Assembly: GCA_964471555.1 (NCBI GenBank)
Contig: CAYYGM010000054.1
Coordinates: forward strand, 1-27,338
Source: JADLFV01 sp964471555
GTDB taxonomy: Bacteria; Planctomycetota; Phycisphaerae; Phycisphaerales; Phycisphaeraceae
DNA: 27,338 bases
Direction: 5' to 3'
The notes under the pieces were generated by a model that saw only the letters and a list, made by a program, of their open reading frames with translations, was not told the origin of the DNA and ran no database searches. Positions 7,922-15,900 of this stretch are shown here, piece after piece. Position 1 is the first letter of the stretch; each line of letters begins with the position of its first letter. The position numbers were made by a program, and so were the translations under genes.

Positions 7922-9196
7922 CCCCCCCAGGTCTTTCAACGCCACCTCCACCTGCTCCCCGCTGGCCAGGTCCTTCAGGCCGCACACGCCCTCGGCCACC
8001 TTGTCGTCGAGGATCACCGCGAAACGGGCGCGGCACTGGCTGGCTTCCTTGAGCAGTTTGCCGAGGTTGCGGCCGGACTTGTAGCTGAAGCGGGCATGCC
8101 GGCCGGCGCTGCGCAGTGCAGCGACCACGCCCGGCAGTTGAGCCTGTCCCGCATCGGTCAGGGCGACCACGAACGCATCGGGGGCCGGCGCCACATCCTC
8201 GGGCAGCAGGCCCTTGTCGCGCAGCACATTGGTCACCACCACGTCGCCCATGCCGAAGCCGACGGCACTCATGGCCGGGCCGCCGAAGGTTTCGATGAGC
8301 TGGTCGTAGCGACCGCCGCCGGCGATGGCGCGTTCGACGCCGGAGCATTCGTGCAGCTCGAAGACGGTGCCGGTGTAGTAGGCCAGGCCGCGCACGATGC
8401 CCAGGTCGTACTCGCACCAGTCCGCCAGGCCGAAGGCGTTCAGTTGGGCGTCCAGTTCGCCCAGTTGCTCGAAGGAATCGTCCAGGCCGATGGAGCGGCG
8501 CAGGTGATCGATGTCGCCGGTGTTGTACTTGCGGCGGCACATCTGGCTGAAGCGCTCAACCCGCGGCTCATCCAGGCCCAGGTTCATCGCGCTCTGCGTG
8601 AACATCTCCGGCGGAATCTTGTCCCGGCGATCGAGCAACTCGAAAGCCTCGATCATCTTCTCCTCCGGCACACCCAGCTTGGCCAGGATGGCCCGCACCA
8701 CGCGGCGGTGACTGATCTTGACCCGCACCTGCTGCGGCGTCAGCCCCACCTGGCGCAGAAAATCCACCGCCACGCCGATCACCTCCGCGTCGGCCTGCGG
8801 CGAATCAACGCCCAGCAGGTCCACGTTCCATTGCCAGTGCTCGCGCAACCGCCCCCGCTGCGGCCGCTCGGCGCGAACCAGGTTGGGAATGGCGAACCAC
8901 TTGATCGGCCGCGACAACGTGTTGGCCTTGGCCGCCACCATGCGAGCCAGCGTGGGGGTGAACTCCGCGCGGATGGCCATCTCGCGCCCGCCGCGATCCT
9001 CGAAGTGGAACAGTTCGCTGACGATGCCTTCGCCGCTCTTGGCCTTGTACAGGTCGAGCGTCTCGTAGATCGGGCCATCGACCTGCTCGAAGCCGTGGCG
9101 AACGGAAACGCTGCGCCAGGCGTAGGTCAGGAACTGGCGCCAGGCCATGTCCTCAGGATAAAAGTCGCGTGTGCCTTTGGGGGATTGGAATTTCAT
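7910..9196 (-). CDS. hisS: Histidyl-tRNA synthetase
   Basis: The 428-residue class II synthetase charges tRNA-His. Visible landmarks are GTRDFYPEDM at the N-terminus, motif 2 (RAEFTPTLARM from residue 76, then the ERPQRGRLREHWQ loop), the histidine-specific AGGRYDQL, and motif 3 GFGMGDVVV. The remaining C-terminal part is the anticodon-binding domain. Length is normal. The final KLE and the TGA stop are read from heptamer DNA of element C (7908-7921), so the original end may have been replaced. The start lies 4 nt from the GGCAGTA arm of the four-helix-bundle element, which must therefore contain or replace its promoter region. No Shine-Dalgarno sequence is visible. Confidence 0.95.
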   Translation of the reverse strand: MKFQSPKGTRDFYPEDMAWRQFLTYAWRSVSVRHGFEQVDGPIYETLDLYKAKSGEGIVSELFHFEDRGGREMAIRAEFTPTLARMVAAKANTLSRPIKWFAIPNLVRAERPQRGRLREHWQWNVDLLGVDSPQADAEVIGVAVDFLRQVGLTPQQVRVKISHRRVVRAILAKLGVPEEKMIEAFELLDRRDKIPPEMFTQSAMNLGLDEPRVERFSQMCRRKYNTGDIDHLRRSIGLDDSFEQLGELDAQLNAFGLADWCEYDLGIVRGLAYYTGTVFELHECSGVERAIAGGGRYDQLIETFGGPAMSAVGFGMGDVVVTNVLRDKGLLPEDVAPAPDAFVVALTDAGQAQLPGVVAALRSAGRHARFSYKSGRNLGKLLKEASQCRARFAVILDDKVAEGVCGLKDLASGEQVEVALKDLGGKLE

Positions 9197-9199
9197 GGG

Positions 9200-9658
9200 G
9201 CAGGCAGTAGGGAGTAGGGTGTAGGCAGTAGGGTGATTAGGATAGCGATTTTATGAGGGCGTTGAGTAATTTGCCGACTTCCTGGCATAAGTCCCAGGCG
9301 GTACGCGAATCTTCGCGGGTGATGAAGCTCTGGCGGCCGGCCACGATGATCTGGGTCTCAACCTCCTTCAACGAACCATTGGCGATGACCAGATGGCGAA
9401 TGTAATCACCACGATTTTGTCGTCCGTAACCTTCGGCAACATTCGATGGCACCGAAACCGCCGCGCGGCGGATCTGACTGGTCAGCCCGAACTTTTCATC
9501 ACCCGGAAACCGAGCACTCAGTTCATGGATCGCATCCACCAAATCCATCGCCTTCTGCCACGCCACCAGATCCCGATACGAGCGAATCGCCCCACTGTCA
9601 CCTTCATCGCCCATCTCAAATCCCCTACTGCCTACTGCCTACTCCCTACTGCCTACTT
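9200..9658. mobile_element. Putative element B: four-helix-bundle gene between inverted heptamer arrays
   Basis: The left arm (9200-9234; GGCAGTA/GGGAGTA/GTGTAGG units) and the right arm (9621-9658; TACTGCC/TACTCCC units) are reverse complements and directly abut both ends of the four-helix-bundle gene (9237-9614). This is the architecture of element A, with a gene in place of the short spacer, and it resembles 23S rRNA intervening sequences, where inverted repeats flank an ORF of the same protein family. Mobility is inferred. No target-site duplication was identified. Confidence 0.6.
9237..9614 (-). CDS. Four-helix-bundle protein (23S rRNA IVS / Avd-like family)
   Basis: The 125-residue protein has the family pattern SYRDLVAWQKAMDLVDAIHEL, then KFGLTSQIRRAAVSVPSNVAEGYGR, YIRHLVIANGSLKEVETQI and a final helix. 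Family members are encoded in 23S rRNA intervening sequences and include Avd of diversity-generating retroelements; they form small barrel-like oligomers with a basic surface and bind nucleic acid. The exact function of free-standing copies is not established. No reverse transcriptase or variable repeat lies nearby, so a DGR is not indicated. The gene fills the space between two inverted heptamer arrays and separates hisS from the methyltransferase gene, all on the minus strand. The start at 9614 gives MGDEGD before the conserved part; no Shine-Dalgarno sequence is seen. Confidence 0.85.
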   Translation of the reverse strand: MGDEGDSGAIRSYRDLVAWQKAMDLVDAIHELSARFPGDEKFGLTSQIRRAAVSVPSNVAEGYGRQNRGDYIRHLVIANGSLKEVETQIIVAGRQSFITREDSRTAWDLCQEVGKLLNALIKSLS

Positions 9659-10462
9659 CACCCCCACCACGTAGGCTAACCAGCAGGCGTCGGCCGGTGC
9701 GGTCGGGGTGGCGAACCAGTTTTCGCCGTCCTCGCCCTCCCAGTAGACCTTCGTCTCGCGGAAGCCCGCCTCGCGCATCAGCTCGCAGACCTCCGGCAGG
9801 GTCCAGAAACGCCAGTCGTAGGTGAACGCTTCCTCCAGTCGGCTGCCGTCCTTGAACTTGAAGTGAATGTGGAACAGGCAATCGTGGGTGATGGGGTTGA
9901 AACGCACGCAGTCCCAGATGTACTTGAAACTCTTGACCTTGCGCACGTCCTGGTTGTTTTCCAGCCAGCAGTCGGCTCCGCCCATCATGTCCGCCACGAT
10001 GATGCCCTGCCTGGCGAGGTTGGCGTAGGCGACCTTGAAGTAGCGCAGCAGTTCCTGCCGCGTTTTGAAAATCCAGAAGGAAAAATTCTGGGCAGCAAGC
10101 ACGTCGGCCTTGACCTTGTCCGTCCGCCGCACGTCCTGCTGCAGCAGCTTCACCCGCTTCTGCTGATGGCCCGAGAGCTTGGCCAGGTTGTGGGCCCGGC
10201 CCCATTCCAGCGGCTCGGGATCCAGATCGACGCCGATCGCCTCACGCTGTTTGCCGAGCTTGACCCATTCGCAGCAGACCGCGAACGTGCCGCAGAAATC
10301 CTCGCGCAGCAGCCTGGGTTTGCTGCCGTAGGCTTCCTTGTAGGCCTGGTCGAAGAAGGTCACCTCGTGGTCGGGCTCCTGCACCGATTGGCCGTAGAGC
10401 TTGTAGCGGTCGGCCTGATCGGCCAGGGTGGGTTTGCGACGCTTGGGCTTGGTTGGACTCAT
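9653..10462 (-). CDS. Class I SAM-dependent methyltransferase of unknown substrate
   Basis: The 269-residue protein has a Rossmann-type methyltransferase core: LLREDFCGTFAVCCEWVKLG (motif I region), GVDLDPEPLEWG (acidic end of strand 2), VKLLQQDVR and VLAAQNFSFWIF (motif IV region), followed by GIIVADMMGG. The substrate is unknown. It begins with a basic stretch (MSPTKPKRRKP). The ATG at 10462 is chosen over an in-frame GTG at 10483 because a TTGTTT/TACAGT promoter ends 6 nt before it. The TAG stop comes from the right heptamer arm of element B. It is divergent from rsmD, but relatedness in function is not implied. Confidence 0.8.
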   Translation of the reverse strand: MSPTKPKRRKPTLADQADRYKLYGQSVQEPDHEVTFFDQAYKEAYGSKPRLLREDFCGTFAVCCEWVKLGKQREAIGVDLDPEPLEWGRAHNLAKLSGHQQKRVKLLQQDVRRTDKVKADVLAAQNFSFWIFKTRQELLRYFKVAYANLARQGIIVADMMGGADCWLENNQDVRKVKSFKYIWDCVRFNPITHDCLFHIHFKFKDGSRLEEAFTYDWRFWTLPEVCELMREAGFRETKVYWEGEDGENWFATPTAPADACWLAYVVGVK

Positions 10463-10468
10463 CGGGGC

Positions 10469-10497
10469 ACTGTACAAGCTCACGCCGGTTCAAACAA
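10469..10497 (-). promoter_or_regulatory. Promoter of the methyltransferase gene
   Basis: On the minus strand TTGTTT (10497-10492), a 17-bp spacer and TACAGT (10474-10469) form a sigma-70-like promoter. The -10 box ends 6 nt before the ATG, predicting a leaderless or nearly leaderless mRNA. Confidence 0.5.
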
Positions 10498-10538
10498 CGC
10501 GGCGACGTGGCTGAAATGTCCCGGAATAGAACGTGTGA

Positions 10539-10569
10539 TAACGCCCGGGGATAGCCATCCCCGGGCTTT
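10539..10569. repeat. 31-bp palindromic repeat, intergenic copy
   Basis: TAACGCCCGGGGA (10539-10551) and TCCCCGGGCTTT (10558-10569) flank a 6-nt centre, giving a strong GC hairpin. An inverted copy with identical outer parts and a different centre lies inside valS at 14146-14176. Here it sits between the divergent methyltransferase and rsmD promoters. Confidence 0.85.
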
Positions 10570-10579
10570 GCCGTGCAAG

Positions 10580-10608
10580 TTGAAACAACACCCACTTCTT
10601 TCTAACTT
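10580..10608 (+). promoter_or_regulatory. Promoter of rsmD
   Basis: TTGAAA (10580-10585), a 17-bp spacer and TAACTT (10603-10608), ending 6 nt before the GTG start at 10615. The spacing is ideal for a sigma-70 promoter and again predicts a leaderless mRNA. Confidence 0.55.
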
Positions 10609-10614
10609 CGGGGG

Positions 10615-11202
10615 GTGCGCATCATCGCAGGCGACTATCGCGGCCGAAAAATCATCCCCCCGCGCGATCAGTCCGTCACCCGTCCCATGACCGATCGCGT
10701 CAAGCAATCCCTTTTTGACCGCCTGGCCGCCCACGGCTTCTTCGATGACGAGCCCGAGCAGCCCATCCACGTCGTGGACCTGTTTGCCGGCACCGGCAGC
10801 CTGGGCCTGGAAGCCCTCTCGCGCGGAGCTGACTTCTGCACCTTCATCGAGCAGGACCGCGATGCCGCCGATCGCCTGGAGCAGAACCTCGACGCCCTGG
10901 ATGCCCGCCGCTATGCCCGCGTGCTGCGCAGCGATGCGCTCAATCCATCGTGGCTGCTGCGATTGGATCAGACGCCGATCTCGATGGTGCTGATGGACCC
11001 GCCCTATCGCATGGTGGAGGAAGCCGCCGGCTTCGACCGCTTCGCCCCCCTGCTGGCCGAGCTGCGCCCGCGCCTGGCGGAAGTTGCCTGCGTCATGCTG
11101 CGCACCCCCAAGGATGTGACCCCGCCTGAATTTGACCACTTCCGGGGGCCCGGCGCCCACGTCTTCGGCACCACGCAGCTCAACTTCTATCTGGCCTCGT
11201 AA
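10615..11202 (+). CDS. rsmD: 16S rRNA (guanine(966)-N(2))-methyltransferase
   Basis: The 195-residue enzyme methylates G966 of 16S rRNA in the 30S subunit using SAM. It shows the family start RIIAGDYRGRKI, the RPMTDRVKQSLFDRL segment, SAM-binding DLFAGTGSLGLEALSRGA (from 55) and the catalytic DPPY (128-131). Length is typical. It starts with GTG at 10615, where the RIIAG pattern begins. No Shine-Dalgarno sequence is needed if the mRNA is leaderless, as the promoter position suggests. An exact 11-mer repeat copy (11138-11148) encodes HFRG near the C-terminus. ffh follows 95 bp downstream with its own candidate promoter. Confidence 0.9.
   Translation: MRIIAGDYRGRKIIPPRDQSVTRPMTDRVKQSLFDRLAAHGFFDDEPEQPIHVVDLFAGTGSLGLEALSRGADFCTFIEQDRDAADRLEQNLDALDARRYARVLRSDALNPSWLLRLDQTPISMVLMDPPYRMVEEAAGFDRFAPLLAELRPRLAEVACVMLRTPKDVTPPEFDHFRGPGAHVFGTTQLNFYLAS
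11138..11148 (-). repeat. 11-mer CCCCCGGAAGT, copy 5 (in rsmD)
   Basis: Exact copy, antisense to rsmD; the gene reads it as FRG. It is inverted with respect to copy 6, 90 bp away. Confidence 0.9.
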
Positions 11203-11213
11203 AACGCTACAAT
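11185..11213 (+). promoter_or_regulatory. Putative promoter of ffh
   Basis: TACAAT (11208-11213) follows the rsmD stop. A weak -35 (TTCTAT, 11185-11190) lies 17 bp upstream, inside rsmD. The predicted leader would be about 80 nt and contains an 11-mer repeat copy and a 7-bp hairpin (CCTGGGA/TCCCAGG, 11263-11281). Confidence 0.35.
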
Positions 11214-11238
11214 TTGCCCCCTAAGGCTCCGATCAAGC

Positions 11239-11249
11239 CCCCCGGAAGT
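11239..11249 (+). repeat. 11-mer CCCCCGGAAGT, copy 6 (ffh leader)
   Basis: Exact copy in the untranslated region before ffh. Confidence 0.9.
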
Positions 11250-11297
11250 TCAACAGCCCAGCCCTGGGATATCGTCCCAGGACCACGGTGGATCACC

Positions 11298-12806
11298 ATG
11301 CTCAGTCACCTGTCCGAAAAATTCGAAAACGCCCTGCGCCAGCTCTCCGGCCGCGGCCGCATCAGCGAGTCCAACGTCCGCGAGGCCATGGATGAAGTCC
11401 GCACCGCCCTGCTCGAAGCTGACGTCCACTACGAGGTCGTCCAACAGTTCTGCGATTCGGTCGTGCAGAAAGCCATCGGCGCCGAGGTGCTTCAGTCACT
11501 GCGGCCGGCCCAGCAGATGATCAAGATCGTCCACGACGAACTGGTCGCCCTGATCGGCGGCCAGGAGGTGATCGAGGAAGGCGGCGTCGAACGCCCGCCC
11601 ATCCTCTACGTCGAACCCGGGCCCACCATCATCATGATGTCCGGCCTGCAGGGCTCGGGTAAAACCACCACCTGCGGCAAACTCGCTGCTTACCTGAAAA
11701 AGAAAAACAAGCGCGTCATGCTCGCGGCCGCCGACCTGCAACGCCCCGCGGCTGTCACCCAGCTTCAGGTGCTGGTCGATCAGGTCAATCAGGAAATCCC
11801 GGCCGGTGATGCGGTGCTCTTCCACGGCGAACTGGACAAAGTCGCTGAGTACGGCAAAGCCGTGGGCGCCGCGGTGCAGGTGGCACGCAATGCGGTGATC
11901 GATGCCCGCAGTCACAACTGCGATGTGCTGATCCTCGACACGGCCGGCCGCCTGCACGTCAATGACGACCTGATGAACGAACTGCGCCAGGTCGAACGCG
12001 CGGTCAACCCGCACCAGATCTTCCTGGTCATCGATGCCATGACCGGCCAGGATGCGGTCAACAGCGCCAAAGCCTTCAACGATCAACTCGAACTCGACGG
12101 CGTCATCCTGACCAAGTTCGACTCCGACACCCGCGGTGGTGCTGCACTCACCGTTCGTCAGATCACCGGCAAACCCATCAAGTTCATGGGCGTCGGTGAA
12201 AAGCTCGATGCCCTCGAAGCTTTCCACGCCCCGCGCATCGCTTCGCGCATCCTCGGCATGGGCGACGTCGTCTCCCTGGTGGAAAAAGCCCAGGCAGAGG
12301 TGAGCGAAGAAGAAGCCCTCGCCCTGCAGGAAAAGATGGCGGCCGGCAAGATGACCATGGATGACTTCCTCGGCCAACTGCGCACCATCCGCAAGATGGG
12401 CTCGATGAAATCCCTGCTCGGCATGCTTCCGGGTGTCGGCTCACAACTGAAAGACCTCAACCTCGACGACCGCGAGATCAATCGCACCGAGGCGATCATT
12501 CAGTCCATGACGCCCGCTGAGCGCAAGGACATTGACCTGCTGAACAACTCCCGCCGCCGCCGGATTTCGCGCGGCTCGGGCAGCGACGCCAAGGACGTCA
12601 GCCAACTGGTGCGCGGCTTCGAGATGGTCAGCAAACTCAGCAAGCAGATGTCCGGCATGGGCATGTGGTCACGATTGAAAGCCATGCGCGGCCTGGGCGG
12701 CGCGGAAATGGCGGCCGCCATGGGCTCCCGCAGCGGCGGCGTCAGTCTCCGCGGCGGAACCAAACCGCAGAAATCCAAGTACAAACAGCGCAAGAAACGG
12801 AAATGA
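11298..12806 (+). CDS. ffh: Signal recognition particle protein, SRP54 GTPase
   Basis: The 502-residue protein binds 4.5S RNA and signal sequences at the ribosome and delivers them to FtsY. The N domain covers about 1-90. The G domain has P-loop GLQGSGKT (116-123), DTAGR (214-218) and TKFDSD. The M domain has SRRRRISRGSG (RNA binding) and a Met-rich stretch (MVSKLSKQMSGMGMW), ending in a basic tail. The start at MLSHLSEKF fits the family; the frame is open upstream to 11214, but those codons include the untranslated-looking hairpin and repeat. GGTGGATC, 5 nt before the ATG, can act as Shine-Dalgarno. A 7-bp hairpin ends 16 nt before the start and could influence translation. The stop TGA marks the beginning of heptamer element I. 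Confidence 0.95.
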   Translation: MLSHLSEKFENALRQLSGRGRISESNVREAMDEVRTALLEADVHYEVVQQFCDSVVQKAIGAEVLQSLRPAQQMIKIVHDELVALIGGQEVIEEGGVERPPILYVEPGPTIIMMSGLQGSGKTTTCGKLAAYLKKKNKRVMLAAADLQRPAAVTQLQVLVDQVNQEIPAGDAVLFHGELDKVAEYGKAVGAAVQVARNAVIDARSHNCDVLILDTAGRLHVNDDLMNELRQVERAVNPHQIFLVIDAMTGQDAVNSAKAFNDQLELDGVILTKFDSDTRGGAALTVRQITGKPIKFMGVGEKLDALEAFHAPRIASRILGMGDVVSLVEKAQAEVSEEEALALQEKMAAGKMTMDDFLGQLRTIRKMGSMKSLLGMLPGVGSQLKDLNLDDREINRTEAIIQSMTPAERKDIDLLNNSRRRRISRGSGSDAKDVSQLVRGFEMVSKLSKQMSGMGMWSRLKAMRGLGGAEMAAAMGSRSGGVSLRGGTKPQKSKYKQRKKRK

Positions 12807-12899
12807 TCTCTGATGGCTGATTGCTGATTGCTGATGTTCAGAAATCGCCTCGATCGTCATTCCTACATCAGCAATCCGCATTCAGACATCAGACATGAC
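12803..12899. repeat. Heptamer-armed inverted element I (GCTGATT family)
   Basis: Left arm 12803-12842 has GCTGATT-type units and right arm 12866-12899 has AATCAGC-like, more degenerate units. The spacer is about 23 nt. The element fills the ffh-valS gap; the ffh TGA lies at its left edge and a possible valS ATG (12895) lies in its right edge. Confidence 0.75.
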
Positions 12900-12906
12900 A
12901 CCCACC

Positions 12907-15900
12907 ATGCCTCACGAACTGGCCAAACAATATCGTCCGCAGGATGTCGAAACCGAAATCGCGAAGCGCTGGGACTCCGCCCGCGCCTTCCACGCTGAGC
13001 CTGATGCTGCTGGAGCCCCCTACAGCATCGTCATCCCGCCGCCCAATGTCACCGCCGCCCTGCACATGGGCCACGCCCTCAACAACACGCTGCAGGACAT
13101 CCTCATCCGCTACCACCGCATGCTCGGCGACAACGCCATGTGGATGCCCGGCACCGATCATGCCGGCATCGCCACCCAGACCGTGGTGGAAAAGCGCGTG
13201 CTCCAGGAAGAAGGCAAAAAACGCACCGATTTTGCGCGTGACGAATTCGTCGCCAAAATCCAGACCTGGAAAGATGAATACGAAAAGCGCATCACCGATC
13301 AGCTCAAAGTCATGGGTTGCTCCTGCGACTGGGACCGCCAGCGCTTCACCATGGACGAGCAATGCGCCAAGGCCGTGCGCGAGGCGTTCTTTCAGCTTTT
13401 CAAGGATGGCCTCATCTACCGCGGTAAACGCCTGGTCAACTGGGATCCGATCACCCAGACCGCCCTGGCTGACGACGAAGTCGAGATGGAGGAAATCGAC
13501 GGCAACTTCTATTACATGCGCTATCCCCTGGCGGAGGCCGATTCATCGGCCGGCGATCCGCCCTACGTCACCGTCGCCACCACCCGCCCCGAAACCATGC
13601 TGGGCGACACCGCCGTGGCGGTGAACCCCAAGGACAGCGAGCGGGCCGCGCTGATCGGTAAGGAAGTCATTCTCCCCATCGTCAACCGCCGCATCCCCAT
13701 CATCGGCGACGACTACGTGGTGATTCCCGATCCCGACAGCGACGACGCCAAAGCCAAATACGCCTCGGGCTTTTTGAAGGTCACCCCCGCCCACGACCCC
13801 AACGACTACGACATCGGCCAGCGCCACAACCTGCCCATCATCAATGTCATGGCCCCCGATGCTTCGATCTCCGACCAACACGGCTGGACCGATGCAAGCG
13901 AAGAATGCCAGCCGCTGCTGGGCCTGTCGCGCGAGGAGGCCCGCAAGTGGATCGTGCGCTGGTTCAAAGATCACAGCCTGATGGAGGAGATCCGCCCCTA
14001 TCGCCACGCCGTCGGCCACAGCTATCGCAGTCATGCCGCGATCGAGCCCTACCTGAGCGATCAATGGTACGTGAAGGTGACCGACGAACGCCTGGCCGGC
14101 GCTGCGTTACGCGCCATGAACCCCAAGCAGTGCGATGATGCATCCAAAGCCCGGGGAAAGCCTTCCCCGGGCGTTACCGAATCATGGGAAGGCGGCCTCA
14201 CCTTCACCCCCGAGCGTTACGCCAGGACCTTCGAGCAGTGGCACCTGAACATCCGCGACTGGTGCATCAGCCGCCAGCTCTGGTGGGGCCATCGCATTCC
14301 GGTGTGGAGCAAGACCGGTCCACGACCGATGGCGAAGATCGACAAAGATGAACTAACAGCACCCATCGATTCACCTGAGTGGGAACTCGACAAACATTGG
14401 TCATGGCGAAGCGAGGAAGTGGGAGATCGTGAAGTCAGACAATACGTTTGTGTGGCGCCAGGTTGCGATCGTCTTGAAGCTTTTTTGAAGAAGAATGGTT
14501 TTCAGCAAGACCCCGACGTCCTCGACACCTGGTTCAGCAGCGCCCTCTGGCCTTTGTCCACGCTGGGTTGGCCGGACGACACGGCGGAACTGAAAACGTG
14601 GAACCCCACCAACGTGCTGTGCACGGCCCGCGAGATCATCACGCTCTGGGTGTCGCGCATGGTGATGTTCAACCTGTATTTCAAGGGGCAACTGCCGTTC
14701 CGTGACGTGTTCATTCACGCCATGATCCAGGACGGGCATGGTCAGAAGATGTCCAAGAGCCTGGGCAACGGCGTTGATCCGGTGGACATCATCCACTCGC
14801 ACGGCTCCGACGCCATGCGCTTCACGCTGGCTCAGATGACCACGCACACGCAGGACGTGCGCCTGCCGGTCGAATGCGTCGCCCCCGGAAGTGGGGAACC
14901 GTTTGAACCCAAGTACAAGACGCTGCCCAACGGGTACAAGGTAGCGCAAGCGATCCAGGAACACAAGGGCGAAAAGATGATTTCGTCCTACGGCGTGGCC
15001 TCCGGTGAAGCGACGCCCAGCAAAGACATGCCCGCGGCCCGCAACACGAGCGAGAAGTTCGACTACGGCCGCAACTTCGCCAACAAACTCTGGAACGCAA
15101 CGCGCTTTGCGCTCAGTAAACTGAGCACAAACCCGACACCCGATACCCGACACCCGATACCCGCTCTTCCCGATCGCTGGATCCTCTCGCGCATTGCCCA
15201 GATCACCGAGCAGACCACGCGCTCGCTGGAAGCGTATGACTTCCATAACTATGCCGACGATCTGTACCACTTCATCTGGGGCGATGTGTGCGACTGGTAC
15301 ATCGAGGCGATCAAGCCCACGGTGGAAACTTCTGCCGCACAGCAGCGCGTGCTGGCGAGTGTGCTGGACGTGTCGTTGCGGTTGTTGCATCCCGCGATGC
15401 CGTTTGTCACGGAGCGGCTGTACGAAGCGCTCAACGATGTCTATCCCGATCGCGGCGTCGAAGGACTGCAACTTCCGGGGGCGGCAGGCGAATTGCTGGT
15501 CAAGGCGGCCTGGCCCAAAGTGGATGCGACACTGCGCGACGAGCAGGCCGAGCAGCAGTTCGAGCAGTTGCGCGAGCTGGTCAACATGATCCGCGAAGCC
15601 CGCACCCAGTCCGGCCTTCCCCCGCGGCAAACGGTCGATGTCACCATCAAGACCGCCGCTGCGCTGGATCAATTCCGGGGGCGGGGTCTGATCGAAGCGC
15701 TGGCCAATGTGAAGCTGATCGAGGTCGGCCCCGAGGCTGCCAAACCCGCCGACGCGGTGACGGCGGTGCGGGCGATCGGTGAAATCTACCTGCACCACGC
15801 AGCCGACACCGAAGCCGAGCGGCAGCGGTTAGAGAAGCGCCTGGCGGAACTGGACAAAAGCATCGCAGCCTTCCGGGGGCGGCTGGCCAACAAGGGCTAC

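Noticed and set aside
7889..9217. 442-residue open frame antisense to hisS
   Set aside because: Composition (many His, Gln, Leu) is that of a reverse-complement shadow; HisS motifs are complete on the other strand.
9200..9658. Four-helix-bundle gene as Avd of a diversity-generating retroelement
   Set aside because: No reverse transcriptase, template repeat or variable C-type-lectin target is in the window.
12426..12436. CTTCCGGGTG in ffh as a copy of the 11-mer
   Set aside because: One internal mismatch in the G run and a missing A; it encodes the conserved LPG of the Ffh M-domain region, so protein constraint explains it.
14401..15798. 465-residue open frame antisense to valS
   Set aside because: It overlaps the conserved ValS KMSKS and anticodon-binding regions and shows no recognisable domain.
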